From positions 9,400,819-9,464,818 of the forward strand of contig CM067531.1 in NCBI GenBank assembly GCA_034509925.1: a stretch of 64,000 nt of DNA, written 5' to 3'. The position numbers were made by a program, and so were the translations under genes. Source of the stretch: Hirudinaria manillensis (taxonomy: Eukaryota > Annelida > Clitellata > Hirudinida > Hirudinidae). Numbering within the stretch: position 1 is the stretch's first letter; every line of letters begins with the position of its first letter. Below the pieces are notes generated by a model. The model was not told the origin of the DNA. It ran no database searches and saw nothing but the letters and a program-made list of their open reading frames with translations. This document shows, piece after piece, positions 35,375 through 47,375 of the stretch.

Positions 35375-37262
35375 GATAATCATTGACTACAAGGTGTTAC
35401 AAGATGCTGGAAACTCCTCCTCGGAGCTTTCCGACAGGGATCCTCAGAGAAGGTCCCCCATCTTCGATCGTTTCGGCCCTTTGAAACCCCTGACGTTCTC
35501 CGGGGTGGGACGCATCCGGTGATCAGCCGGATGTCCCTGTCGGTTTCCATGTGCGGACTCAAAAGCTTAGGCTTTGGAAGGCTCTCTTTGGCCTCTTTAT
35601 GCCGTCACGTGCCAGACTGGAGCGACTATTAAAAGCTCTCGTTGCCTTCTTTCGTCGCTACACTCACCCGCTGAAGCGGCGCCATCTAGCCCCTACGACT
35701 CTCAATGGCCTTCTTTCCGTCATCCCTGCCGCCCAACATTATCGACTTGGGCTTTAAATTTTCTTTCAAGCGGCGCGCGGTAACAGGCATTTCTTTCACC
35801 GGCTCCGCGCCTCTCGGGCGATGAATTGCTTCGGTGGATTTATTCTGACCGGAGATCGATGGTCCTTTCGCTGTGGCAACCGAAGATGTTACCTTGCCTC
35901 TCATTTGCCAGATCCAGAACGAAGCTGTCTCCGCCGCTTCAGACATCTTTGTCATCGTCTTCGTTCTTTCTCGGCTAGATAGGCCTATTTTCGTGAAGAA
36001 CGCGTACGTCGTTTTGCCGACTACGCCCCTTGCGCCAATTTCTATTGGGAAGAGGTCAATTCTGAACCCTTTCGATTTCAGGTCCACCGCCAGATCTGCA
36101 TACTTTTCCGCTTTCAGCGCATTGCTATATTGCATTTTGTCCTCTCATGGGACCGTCAACTCCACCAAAATGATGGCATCTGACGACGGTGACATCAACA
36201 CCATATCCGGCCTCTTACCACTCTCGATCAAAGGAACCTGGGGATCAGCACCTGGGGATAGTGCCTCATTCCTTCTAAGTCGGCCGCGACTGTCCAATCG
36301 TTTGTCTCTGCAAGGATGTCCTTTCTTGGCTTTTTACATCGCTTTCTACAGAGATGTGCGCAGCCCTCGCGCAGGAAGTAAATCTTTCGCTGCTTGGAGA
36401 TTGCGCGCGAGTTTGCTCTGGTTACAGCTGCTTTTGTGGCCTCACACACTTCTCGAATGACCTGATTGTGTCGCCACGTGTACCGACCATGGGCAAGGGC
36501 GTATGTGCAGTTGCTGAGCACATGATGCAATGTCTCGGTTCCGTCACAGAGTTCGCATTTGGCGTCTTCTAATAACCCCCAACTCCATAAATTGTCCTTG
36601 GAAGGCAACTGATCATAAATCAATCTTACCGCAAAGGCCAGTCGGAGCGGGGACAACTTCCATAAATCGCTCCAGGTAAGGGACCTTCCCAAGTTGTCCA
36701 CTTACCCTGTTGTGCTAACTGTATGGCCTTTGTGACTCGATCTTGTTCTTCTTTCTGCCTCATCTCCTGGCCAATCATCGCACCTTTAGTCGATGAGCTT
36801 GCCTGGGACCATTTCTGGAAGTGGTTCCATCCCACTGCGTGACGGTCTGTCTGGATAGGACCTCTTACTTCTTCGAACATCAGTACATTTACTGATTCGT
36901 CGATCTCTTTCTGCGCTCGGAACTTATTTCCAGATCTGAGCAGTGGATTAACTTCATGGATCCTGTTGTCCGCGGAGTTACTGAGCATCCAATGCGTTCG
37001 GATTTTGGAGAGTTTTGTATTCCTAAACGTTGGACCTAAGTGGCAGTCTAAGGCTCGCGCTCCTGCTGTAGAGGGCAACCGACGACAATGCTGGAGGTAA
37101 ACCCAGCCATGTCCTGGCCGGGATTGCCGATTGATTTTCCTTTCTAACCCCTCGACCGCCGATAGACCAATCTCATAGGTCAAAGGCCATAGGAGTCTGG
37201 GCAGGGGCACAAACTGCAAAAGCCATACTTTGAAACGACCCTGGAGCGGCGCCGACTCTCCA
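35375..37262 (-). mobile_element. 5'-truncated R2-superfamily LINE, copy 3
   Basis: Third LINE copy. It has one more T than copy 1 near 37,014 (GAGAGTTTTGTATT against GAGAGTTTGTATT), which joins two frames into a 197-codon run (36,626-37,219). The zinc motif (CELC ... HHVLSNC) and GRYTWRHNQVI are intact in the frame 36,228-36,701. The C-terminal frame is 35,686-36,135. Frames remain mutually shifted, so no functional protein. Confidence 0.8.
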
Positions 37263-37280
37263 TATAATAAATTATTAATT

Positions 37281-40200
37281 TCAAATTAACCTATTAAAAT
37301 ATTTATAAAACCAAATGAGGTCACACTCATTTGCGATTGCATCACAGACTCACATTATGATATCATAAATCAATTAATAACATTTAGACTCTCAATTTTA
37401 TAACATTTGGAATCAAAAAAGTTTATTCATGTCGAAGTACATTTCGTTAAAATTACCAACCCTCTATCCTACTCGAGAAATGTAAAGCTAGAAAAAGATC
37501 TTCATGTGCCCACTGTAACCGAATGAATTAATTAAATATTAACAGAGTGTAATATAAATGGCTTAATAATTACGCTGGGTAAATAATAAATCTAAAAATT
37601 TAAAATGAGTAAAGTTATATAGACATAACTCACATCATCAATTTCTTCACCTTTCAATAACTTCATCAAATGTTCCATCAAGTATTCGTGTCGTTTGGGT
37701 AAAATTAGAAAAGGACTGGAAGTTAAGAAGGCATTGTTTAACTAAAACATAACCTGGCATAATGCTTATTACGTAGTATTTATCCTCACCATTCGCGGAC
37801 TAGAACCTCAATTAACCACGGCAGTTTATGGCATTTCGAAGGATTTAAAATTGCTTTGTTTAAATATCTAGGAATGTGTTTACAATTATCTCTGAATATT
37901 TGGGTATCAACCCCAACGAAACATTCACCACTCTAAAATTCCAAACATATTTTGTTCAATATCAAAATAAATATTCTGACAATATATTGGCTAACTTTAA
38001 CAAACTGTTGACTCATAGATGCTGCAGTATAAATGATACTCAATACTTGCATCATCTTCACGAACTCATCGTAGAAAATATATTTTTCAATCGTGTAATC
38101 CGGTTCACTTTCATCTACACTTTCAGAATTGTTCTTTAGAAATCCAGTACCATCTATTGGACCATCGTCTAAATTTTCTTCCACAACTTTATTAGCAGTT
38201 TCCTCGTCTCCTAACAAGTAAGGTTCGATTTTAAACCCGAAACGCTTTTCTAAATCTCTCAGTGTATCGTCGGAATAAACGCAGTTCTGTAACATTAAAA
38301 TATTTCTAAGCCATCTGTGTCAATTAATAGATATTCTAAATTACTTACATTTAGTATTCCCTTAAAAATTCTTAAACCAAATGTGAAACTTGATAAACCA
38401 CTTAAAAATGGACGACGACAAACATATTCTCCGTTCTCATTAATTTCGATCTTTGATAAATCCTAGATACACAATAAAAAAATATAATATAAACACAACA
38501 TATAATTATTATGCTTAAATGATAATAGATAATTAATAATAAGGTTCTCAATTGATTGAATGCTACGCAATCGTTTATCACATTCCTAAAATATTTACGA
38601 AACCGCTTGCTAGAAATGGCGAGATTTTGTATGTTATTCATACTTTTAATTCAATAATATTTTCATGTTACCTCATAAGCGAATCCGACAATAAAATCTC
38701 TCAATCTTTTTATTTTTTCTTCTTCATCCTTCGCAGACATAAAGAACGCATGGAATCGTTCGAATAGTGAAGATTTGCATGACGTATTTGTCGCAGTAGT
38801 ATTTACAAAGGTACAATCGAACTGTTGGTTGATTTAACAAATTGCAAATTATATTATCATTATTATTATTTCCTTTTAATTATAAGCTAATATATTTAAG
38901 CATATCTATTCAGTAACATTAAAAGTTCATATTTCGAATATTAACCGTAAATTAAGTAATGGGAATTATTTAAAAAATAAAATATCGCTTTGTTTTAAAC
39001 CTCTTCTTGTGATATGTCATTATATACCCATTTGGGTAAATGTTTAAAGTCACGCGAAACCGGGTCAATTATGTCAATGATAGCAGTGGCTGGTGAAGAA
39101 AATATTGAAAGTTTGTAAATTTGTTCAGAGATTTACTAAACATTTGTGTCAATACGATTTGTTTTCTTACACTGATGTCTTATCCAGGAAGCGATTCGTT
39201 TTTGTTTAGGGTTTCTTGGTTCTGGCATCTTTGGAAGCTTCAACATCCACACGTAGAAATAAGCTAAAAAAATAAAAGTATTATGCGATTAAGTAGCATG
39301 ATTTTCATATTTGTGTTATTTTATTTCTTACGTAATTCGTGTAATGTTTCGATAAAAATTTCTCGGTTCCTGTTGAAAACTACTTTCAACACTTTGAGAG
39401 ACTGACACAACCTGTAGGTGTTTCTAGTGTCCATCATGCTTGCAGCGCAACTGTTGAAAATAAACTAATCTGGTTAATTCGCAAAATAGATTGTAGAAAA
39501 GGATTTTACCCTATTATACTTTCACATTGTTTCTCCTCAATAAATAAATTGTTTGGTGTACAGTTGATCATCTGAAGGTATGCTGATTCCAAATGTCTAT
39601 TTACTGGTGCATTATCAATGGCATGCTTAAAATTTTTTTTAAATATTTAAATTAAAATAAATACCTAGAGAAAAGTACTTAATTTCGATGAAACGAATTT
39701 AATTCCGCTAGAAACTAATCCAAAATCAATGAGTAACCATTAATAAAAAAGCAGGAATCAAAAATTATTTTATATATATCTTTATAAATATAAATATATA
39801 TTTTATGTTTCGATCAGTCTGAAACCTGCGCTTCATTAAAGCTGGCCTTTCGAGCTTGTTAAGTCAGAATTTCATGTTTGATTTTTCTAATATCTTGTTT
39901 GCTTATTTGTATAATACTATGCAATACATAAAGTTTTCCTACCAAGAATGAATACATTCCGATATATAAATCGAAACATTCGTCGCTTAAAACGCACTTT
40001 GAATTATCTGAATTGTTACCTAAATATAGAATTTTAAAATTGAATCAAGCCATCTCTGGAAACTAATGAAGGCTTGTAATTTTGGTTAATAATTAAATTA
40101 AATTAAGTTTATAATTTAGTTTAACAAACTCATTGTGCCTTCACTAGTTAACTCGTCATCTTGAAACAATATATCATCAATTTCGAATAATCTCGAGTCG

Positions 40201-42050
40201 TCAGGCACTTTTGGCAATATATTTCTGTGATATTTAGTAAACAAAATATGGAATATGTAGTCAGCATTTTTCGAAACATTTGTAGTCTTGCCGATTTTTG
40301 TTTCAATAAATAAGTAATAATTAATAACTAACCCCAATGCCACAGCTACTTGCACGAATTGATTCAGTTGAGTTTCTGTGATGCTCTAAGATTAAGATGA
40401 TATGTTAAGTAAGCATTAAATAATTTGAGCCACTTAATAATAAAATTAGCGCAAAACACAGAGTAGTGTTTACCGTAACTACTACAGATAATATTATTAA
40501 GAACTTGTTTATTCATACATATTGGTCGTGCACATCTTTTAAGTTCCTCAAGGTATTGAGAATTTCCGAATCTGCAAGTATTGGATTATTTGTTGTCAGA
40601 TATGGTTATTTAATGAAATGACAAATTGTCATTTCGTTCGATTAATCGAGAACTTAGAAACTAAGCAATCATTTATGTAGCGCTATTCTACCATTACAAG
40701 CTGTAGTTTGACCACAATATATTAGAACTAAACACATTGGCAAATTTGTGAAGAAATATCTGAATGAAATTGCTTTCCCATTTCACACTAATTTTCTAGA
40801 ATTTAAATAACTACTTTACCGGTTGGTGCAATGGCAGATGACTGAACTGACATTTTAAAATGCTATGTCTTAATTGCAAAGCTTTCTAAACACACTCCTA
40901 ATATTATTTCTAACATGTATTACTTCTCTAAGATATTGCTTTTATTTAACAAATCAAAGAATTTAAAATAGGTTTCAATAAAGTTTTAAATTTATTAATG
41001 TAATTGATTTTATTATATTTTGCAATGAATCTTTTAAAGTTCAACAAATCGCAAAATATCAAACGCACGAAATTTCAAGATTCGCTCAAAGCAACAATAC
41101 CTTCTTCCACACCAACTGCCACAGCTATTTTAAGTAATTTAATTTAATTCGATTGGGTTAAAAGAATTGACTTGGCGGCATTACATTAGCAGACAATGTA
41201 AAAACCACAGTCACTGAAGCAGTCGGAAGAATCATTATATATTTTGGGTAATAGAAATGTCACAACAACAATTGCTTCAAAATAATTTGATAAAGCAAGC
41301 CCACCAGCTAAAAATATCGTAAGCAACACTGCCTACTATTTCATGAGAAAATGAGTTTCATCATAAAAATATTTCAAGACACTTCAAAATGTTCCTTTTC
41401 TCTTTCAAGTGCTTTTATTCTGTCCATGGTTTCATTAAACTCTGACAATTTCTCTTGCATTACTTCATTAGATTCGGCGACAATTTGGTTCAACTTTGAA
41501 TCAACTCCCTCAAATAGTTTGCACATCGGTTAAACAACATTATAATGGAAATGTTAAACAAGTTCATTATAAAATTTCACTTAACTAAAAGTAAAAGAAT
41601 TTGAAGTTTACAAATTGTTCACATCCATCCTTAAATTTTTCAACTAGCTGCGGATTTTTCTTTCTTGTCTCATTTATGGTTTGGATAAACTCCGCAATCC
41701 TCTTATAAAGTATGTCACTTTCATCATTATCGCTTTTCTCATTTTTAGGCTTTCCAATGTGCTCGATGTCGTCGTCTATCAGACAAATCTAAGAAATCTA
41801 ACAAACCAGGGTAATAATCAATTAATTCGAAAGTTTGGTTTAACCACTTTAACCCACTCGAGACATGCAGAGCCGTTTGAATAAACTCGTCTGCTCCAAA
41901 CAACCTAAAGATCACGAGTATTGAACGTGTAATAAGGAAAATTTCGTAAAATATGAGGCATGGTAATACTCTCTTAAATTTGAACAAAAAAGATGATAAA
42001 AATGTATTTGATATATTTTTCGTAGCATTATCGACATGTGATAAATGCAA
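37281..42050 (-). CDS. gene X, fullest copy (U5): unrecognised multi-exon protein
   Basis: About 20 exons join with matching phases. 5' to 3' on minus: 41,612-41,904 (FGADEFIQTALHVSSGLKWL, then acidic), 41,383-41,508 (coiled-coil, KLNQIVAESNEVMQEKLSEF), 41,215-41,332 (hydrophobic segment AVLLTIFLAGGLALSNYFEA), 41,101-41,124, 40,519-40,571, 40,333-40,385, about 40,146-40,224, 39,943-40,007, 39,826-39,846 (21-nt microexon), 39,510-39,625, 39,332-39,450, 39,171-39,263, 39,001-39,089, 38,672-38,821, 38,349-38,462, 38,047-38,286, 37,790-37,932, 37,634-37,715, 37,461-37,512, 37,312-37,348 and a tiny last exon ending TGA at 37,281-37,283. An exon between 40,571 and 41,101 may be missing from this model. 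One frame break sits near 41,775 in the first listed exon. No domain family is recognised; IDPVSRDFKHLP and FRDNCKHIPRYL look like an internal repeat. Confidence 0.6.
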
Positions 42051-42464
42051 TCACACGTCACAAGTCAGATTGGGCGAAGTTAAAATGATCGGCGCTTTTT
42101 CTCTCGACTGCTCGTTTGCCTGTTGGTATGGGCGACGATTTTGGTTCGCTGTGATCCCCGAAAGAGTATCCCGAGGATATTTAGTGCGAAGATATTTTGA
42201 ACACATGATTGAACATCCTCTTGTTTTCTGCTCTAATTTTGATTTGAGTCGATTAAATCATCATTACCAACCACAGTCAATAATTAGTTGCCAAGTCAAC
42301 ACAAACAAAAGTACTACATACCTAAATCAATTGTTTAAAGTAATTTGACAAATTTTGAAACGTGGTTTTAAAAATTCAGGTGTCTTCAGCAAACAGCCGC
42401 AAATATTTTAGATGCAAATTTAAGAAAATGGAGAAATACAATTAAGTCACAAATTTAGGTAATT

Positions 42465-44019
42465 TCAATCTGGCATATCCAAATAAACTACTGGAATCTT
42501 AACATGTTCATCTGCAAATACATGGAGTTGCTTTTTACAACATGATTTGTGGTCTTTGTTGGATTCTGTAGATACATCTCCAATATCACTTTGTTGCTGG
42601 GAGTTATGTGAGTAGGAAATATTACCATATTTTTGCAACATGGGACACTTGTCCAATATGTAAGTGCAGAAGTCTTGTCTCAGTCCAAACCACCCTAATA
42701 AATAAATTTAATTTTCTCATTTCAAGTATAAACAAATTGCCACATTGCTATTAAATTACGTTGATTGGATCCCCTGGCATCAGTATCATTGTCAAAATTG
42801 CAACCAAGAGAAGTAATGTGGCCAGAATAAAAGGAATATCTTGTACATTGTCCAATTTGTTGGTCAAAAGAACCATTATTACAACTGAAACTGCTACTAA
42901 TCAAATTACATGATTTGCACAACAATAGTTTTTCATTTAAAGTTTCTTTAAATATCATTAAAATGTTGATGCAGGCAAGAGATTTACAAATCTAAAAGCT
43001 CCAAAAATAAATAAATACAAATCTTACACTAAACACGAGAAGAGGGACGACAATAAAAGTGTAGCCAATTGCAGAAATAGCATTTCCCCTTTTTGTTCAG
43101 CCCCAATATCAAATGACCTAAGTAAGATTATCGAGAGAACGGTGGCATAGAAAACGCAGACCAAAGCTACACAAAGTGCAATCCAAATGGGAATGAAAAT
43201 TATCTGAAAATAAAGTAATTACATTGAGTCGATATAAGTGTTATGTTCACAATAAAATTATTCACTAACCACCCATCTCCAGATTATATAATTGTCAAGC
43301 CTCAAGGCAATGAAAATAAATTGCAAAATGTTTGTTGAACAAAACAACTCGAACTGGAAAGTCAAAAATTCATCATTATTCATACTTGATATTAATCCCT
43401 TGATATTAATGTGAAATAAATAATAACATAAAATACAATTCAATATTATGGCAATATCTGTTTTACCATAAAAAAGAGAATTCTTTATAACATTAAAGTA
43501 ACATTAATTCTTAAAAGTAGAAATATTATTAAATTAATAATTAAGTCCTCAATTTCTCATGAAACTAACCTCAAAGGTACGACCATGTTTCAGAGCCCAT
43601 ATGCACAATCCTATTGATAATATGCTTTTGGCAAATAGAGGAATAAAGGCAAGCAGCCAGAGAACACGCTGTCTTCCATTTTCAAGCTTGTCACAAATAA
43701 TCAATTCAAACAATAGCAAGAGCATCTGCAGAGACGTGGCTATAATCATTGCCCTAAAGTGAGTTGGTGCATCTCTTTCATTCCTTCATTAAGAAAAAAA
43801 CTCGTTTCTTTACAATTGTGCTGGTCTATTAATTGATTAGAAAAATACCTATAAAGTGGATGACGTATCCATGTTCATAATCCGGATATGAATCCAATCA
43901 TCACAATGCTTTTCCAAAGTGGTACAAAAACTATCCAAAAGCTCCAATCAGTGGATGAGTCAAGTCTCAGATCAAAAAGGACGCAAAATATGAGGATGCA
44001 ATAAAGGACCACAAACTTG
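42465..44019 (-). CDS. TMEM185: TMEM185-like membrane protein gene (interrupted frame)
   Basis: Exons on minus: 43,849-44,019 (FCVLFDLRLDSSTDWSFWIV), 43,570-43,783 (TSLQMLLLLFELIICDKLE ... LWLLAFIPLF), 43,270-43,353 (CSTNILQFIFIALRLDNYII), about 43,028-43,203 (IWIALCVALVCVFY, RSFDIGAEQ), about 42,760-42,884 (VLLTNKLDN) and 42,465-42,694 (WFGLRQDFCTYILDKCPMLQ, KYGNISY, ending DMPD). Order and motifs match TMEM185A/B, a conserved multi-pass membrane protein of unclear function. Interruptions: TGA at 43,875-43,877 where homologues have Gly; a frame change at the AAAAAGGGG run near 43,100; a phase mismatch between the last two exons. Either a pseudogene or indel errors in the assembly. The first exon was not found. 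Confidence 0.8.
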
Positions 44020-45443
44020 CTCAAATAATATAAATAACAATTATGATTTCAAGTGATGACAAGTTTCAACTGATTACTATGTAAGTTTTCCCACAATACA
44101 AAGCAGGAAAGATGTGGAAAATTGAATCTGATGTATGACGTAATGATATTACATTATTATGGTTACCACTATCATTCATTTGAACATGCAAAACATACTT
44201 TTCATGTTTATTTTTAAATCACTGAAATGCAAAAGAAATGATTGAGACAATCATAAAGCACGTTGGATTAAAATCAGGTTTTTTAAGCTAAATTCATAAG
44301 GCATGACCCCGGAACTGTTCTTAAGTTGTTTTGTAGCAGCAAATCAGTAAAATCCTATAATTTGCTCCATAATGGTGCGAAATTTACATTGAGTGGCGAG
44401 TCATTACATTGTTTACATTCGCCAGAGTTTCCAGTTTTTTTTGTTATTCCTTTTGCTTTATAAAAATGCAATATCAACTACATTTTAAATTATAATAGTG
44501 CTAATGAAAAGTAATTAATTTCTTAAAAACTCAGTGCAATTATTAAATCACAAATCAAAGTAACATATTCTAACCTAATTAATTTATAACTATTTGATTG
44601 ACTATATGCCTTTTTATTACATTTCTGTAAAATTATTGGCTTGGTGACCAAATATATTACAACTTATTGAACAAGATTGTTGACTGCATCACGGCACTTA
44701 ATTTGAAATGGAAATACTTCAAGTAATGCTGAATGTTTTAGATAGAAAAGCTGGGAAGTTTGAATACAACCACAAAAGTTTTGGATCAAGTTGTTATATT
44801 ACTTTAAATCCTTATTTGTGAATGAAAGTAAGTTATAACAACATACGCATGCATGTCCTTCTTATGACCAGTTCAAAACATACGTGAGGGCGCTCGTGCA
44901 CAATCCGCCACGGAAACGCGGAGCAACTAGCAACTAAAAAAGTCTGATATGTTAGAACCATAATCAAGTCCAAATAGTAAATCGGTGCAAGGCTCAGCAA
45001 ACTGTCTTGCCTTCGTCAGATTTACCATTACCTTCTAGGTATTTACTTTTCTATAGGTCATTTTTCCTGATTTGTCAGAAAAAAATACCAAACAATAAAA
45101 CATGAAATAAAAACATAACGCAGCCCCGGACGATCTCATGCCGCTAATTGCTCTAACCATAAACAAATTTTAATACCGGGGCCCTGCGCTGGTCCATTCA
45201 GATTTCACATTATCTCAAAGATCTTCAATAGGAAATTCACATTGGCTTGCCATTCACTTCCCCTTACCAATACCATTAGCAACTGAAGAATATTAATTTG
45301 ATCCTGACTTTGTAAGGCAACCAAATGCAGTTGGACATATAATTAAATTGTAGTTTTTGGAACTTGGAGTACAATATCTTGGACAGAATTCAGAATATAG
45401 CAAACAAGGCATTGGAAACAAATAAAGTTAAAACCAAAAAAAA
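44020..45443. other. intergenic region between SPC25-like and TMEM185-like genes
   Basis: Should contain the TMEM185 first exon and promoter, but I cannot identify either. There is a GC-richer patch at 44,880-44,945 and another at 45,120-45,200. No long ORF. Confidence 0.4.
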
Positions 45444-47375
45444 TCATTCATGAGTAGCATAATCCTTGAACAGCTTCCTCATCATGACAATGACTTTATG
45501 CCAATCTATCTCTTTCCTTAACAGATCCTCCATCTCTTTTTTACCATTGACTTCAGGACAACTCTCTGATTAGAAAAGGTCATTAGAATAGGTCATTATG
45601 ATAATTAGCTATTATTACCATGCATTTAATAATATTTGTTATTATAATGACATAAAATCATGTAAACCTGTGATCCTGGTATGATTGGTATTGGAGTCAT
45701 GTCTTAATTTCACTGAGAACAATCTTTGAATGTTTTTGCAGCCTATGTTCGTAAACTTCAAGTCATAATACAAAACTGAAAACACAAATTCATAAATATC
45801 CGACAAATTGAGATAAGTTAAATCACTATAGCTTTTAAGGAATTATGTCAAATAATGAAAACCGAGTAACTGAATTTTTACAAAATAAATGTATAAACAC
45901 TTAAAAATGTTTTTTTACCATTTTAAGAAAAAGCCCGTGCATCCGAAAAATCATGTGGCGTTTAACCTAACGAATTAAAATATTCGTTTAAAATCAGTTA
46001 TACCTGTATCCTCTTTTTAAAAATCAATCTTGAATGAAAGTCTGTCGTTATACAAAGACAACACCTCCTTCATTTTGTCGTGTTCCTCTTCAGAAAACTT
46101 TTTCAAGGACTTCCCTAACAAAAAGCAATTAGAAAAATTGATAAAATGTCCCTCAGAACAGGCATGACTATTCCTTGTTCTATATGAATTGCTAATCAAG
46201 ACAAAAATATGGAATGTTCATGACAATTGGGTTGTGTCCAAAATTGTCAGATTCTACATCTGTACATCCTTTCAATAACAATGTCAATCTTCATACTAAA
46301 TATATAGTATATAATACTAAAAGTAACTCTTACATGGAAATAATATCTCAGGCTGGTCAAAAGATTAGCAAAGTCTCTAATGATGCAAGTGACAAATTGA
46401 TTCAAAGTTGATTTTGAATTGAAATGCAATCAGGAAGAGAAGATGAAATAGGAGGATTGAAACGATTAAAACAAATATAAATGATAAATAATTAAATTTC
46501 TGCTTTAAATATTTCAACTTCACCTTAATTCTACATTAATTTCAATATAGTCAGAAATATTGTAGATGACCCTAGTTTTTGAGAAGCTTAGTAATTCATA
46601 AGTTAGAAAAAATGTAGAAAAACAGATTTAACACGTCCAAAATACTACGAGCATATGATTGAAAAAAAAAACAACCTCTCCAAACAATGACATATCGTTT
46701 CAGCAGTTTAAATGAAAAGAGGCAGCAATTAAAAGCTAATAAAATGTGTCTTATTAATCAACATTTGAATAAAATATCACAGAAAATGACTGTGGCTAAT
46801 TTTCAAAATAAAAACCATTTTTGCCACCAGATTAAATTTTAAAATAAAACAAAATCAACAAAGAAACCTTTCTCTAATTGAGTGGCTAGCACTTCCACTT
46901 CATGAAGAATTGTTTCGTTTTTTTCAAACTCCAGCAATTTTCCATTGAGCTTCTGATTCAAGTATGTAACATTGTACTCTTTTTCAGCAATTGTTTTGTC
47001 AAAAGATTCACTGGCTAATTAATAAATTAATTGTTTAGTATTATCAATCAATTGGGAAGTTCAGTTTGCATTGGCTTACCCATCAGACACTGAGCAATGT
47101 TTTGATTGAGTTCATGTAAATTGTTCTCCAAACTTTCGACCTCTGGAGAGACTGTAATTAAGTCTTAAATATAACAATCCTAGACAATAAATATTGCACG
47201 ACTTTCATATAACAGTACTTTAATAAGAAAAATAATTGTTAAAAAAACTCCTGGCTTAGAGACTTCCAAAAATAACATACCTTCCGAAAATTGCACCTGA
47301 GATAACGTCCGGTCACCAATTTTCGATTCCAAGATTGAATGTCTCGAATTTTGTTTAATAATTTGGTATTTAAAT
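45444..47375 (-). CDS. SPC25: SPC25-like kinetochore protein gene (one in-frame stop)
   Basis: Six exons with exact phase agreement: about 47,281-47,375, 47,080-47,151, 46,868-47,014, 46,004-46,114, 45,668-45,775 and 45,444-45,565 (TGA stop). N-terminal exons are coiled coil (ESLENNLHELNQNIAQ, YLNQKLNGKLLEFEKNE). Then LSLYNDRLSFKI, LYYDLKFTNIG, and the end VMMRKLFKDY align with the conserved YKDRLGLEI, FTNID and MRKLF-type segments of metazoan SPC25. SPC25 pairs with SPC24 in the NDC80 complex at kinetochores. A TAA (46,017-46,019) follows KIDF inside the fourth exon, although downstream splicing stays in frame with it. It is therefore a nonsense mutation, an assembly error or a pseudogene. 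The true start exon is uncertain. Confidence 0.7.
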
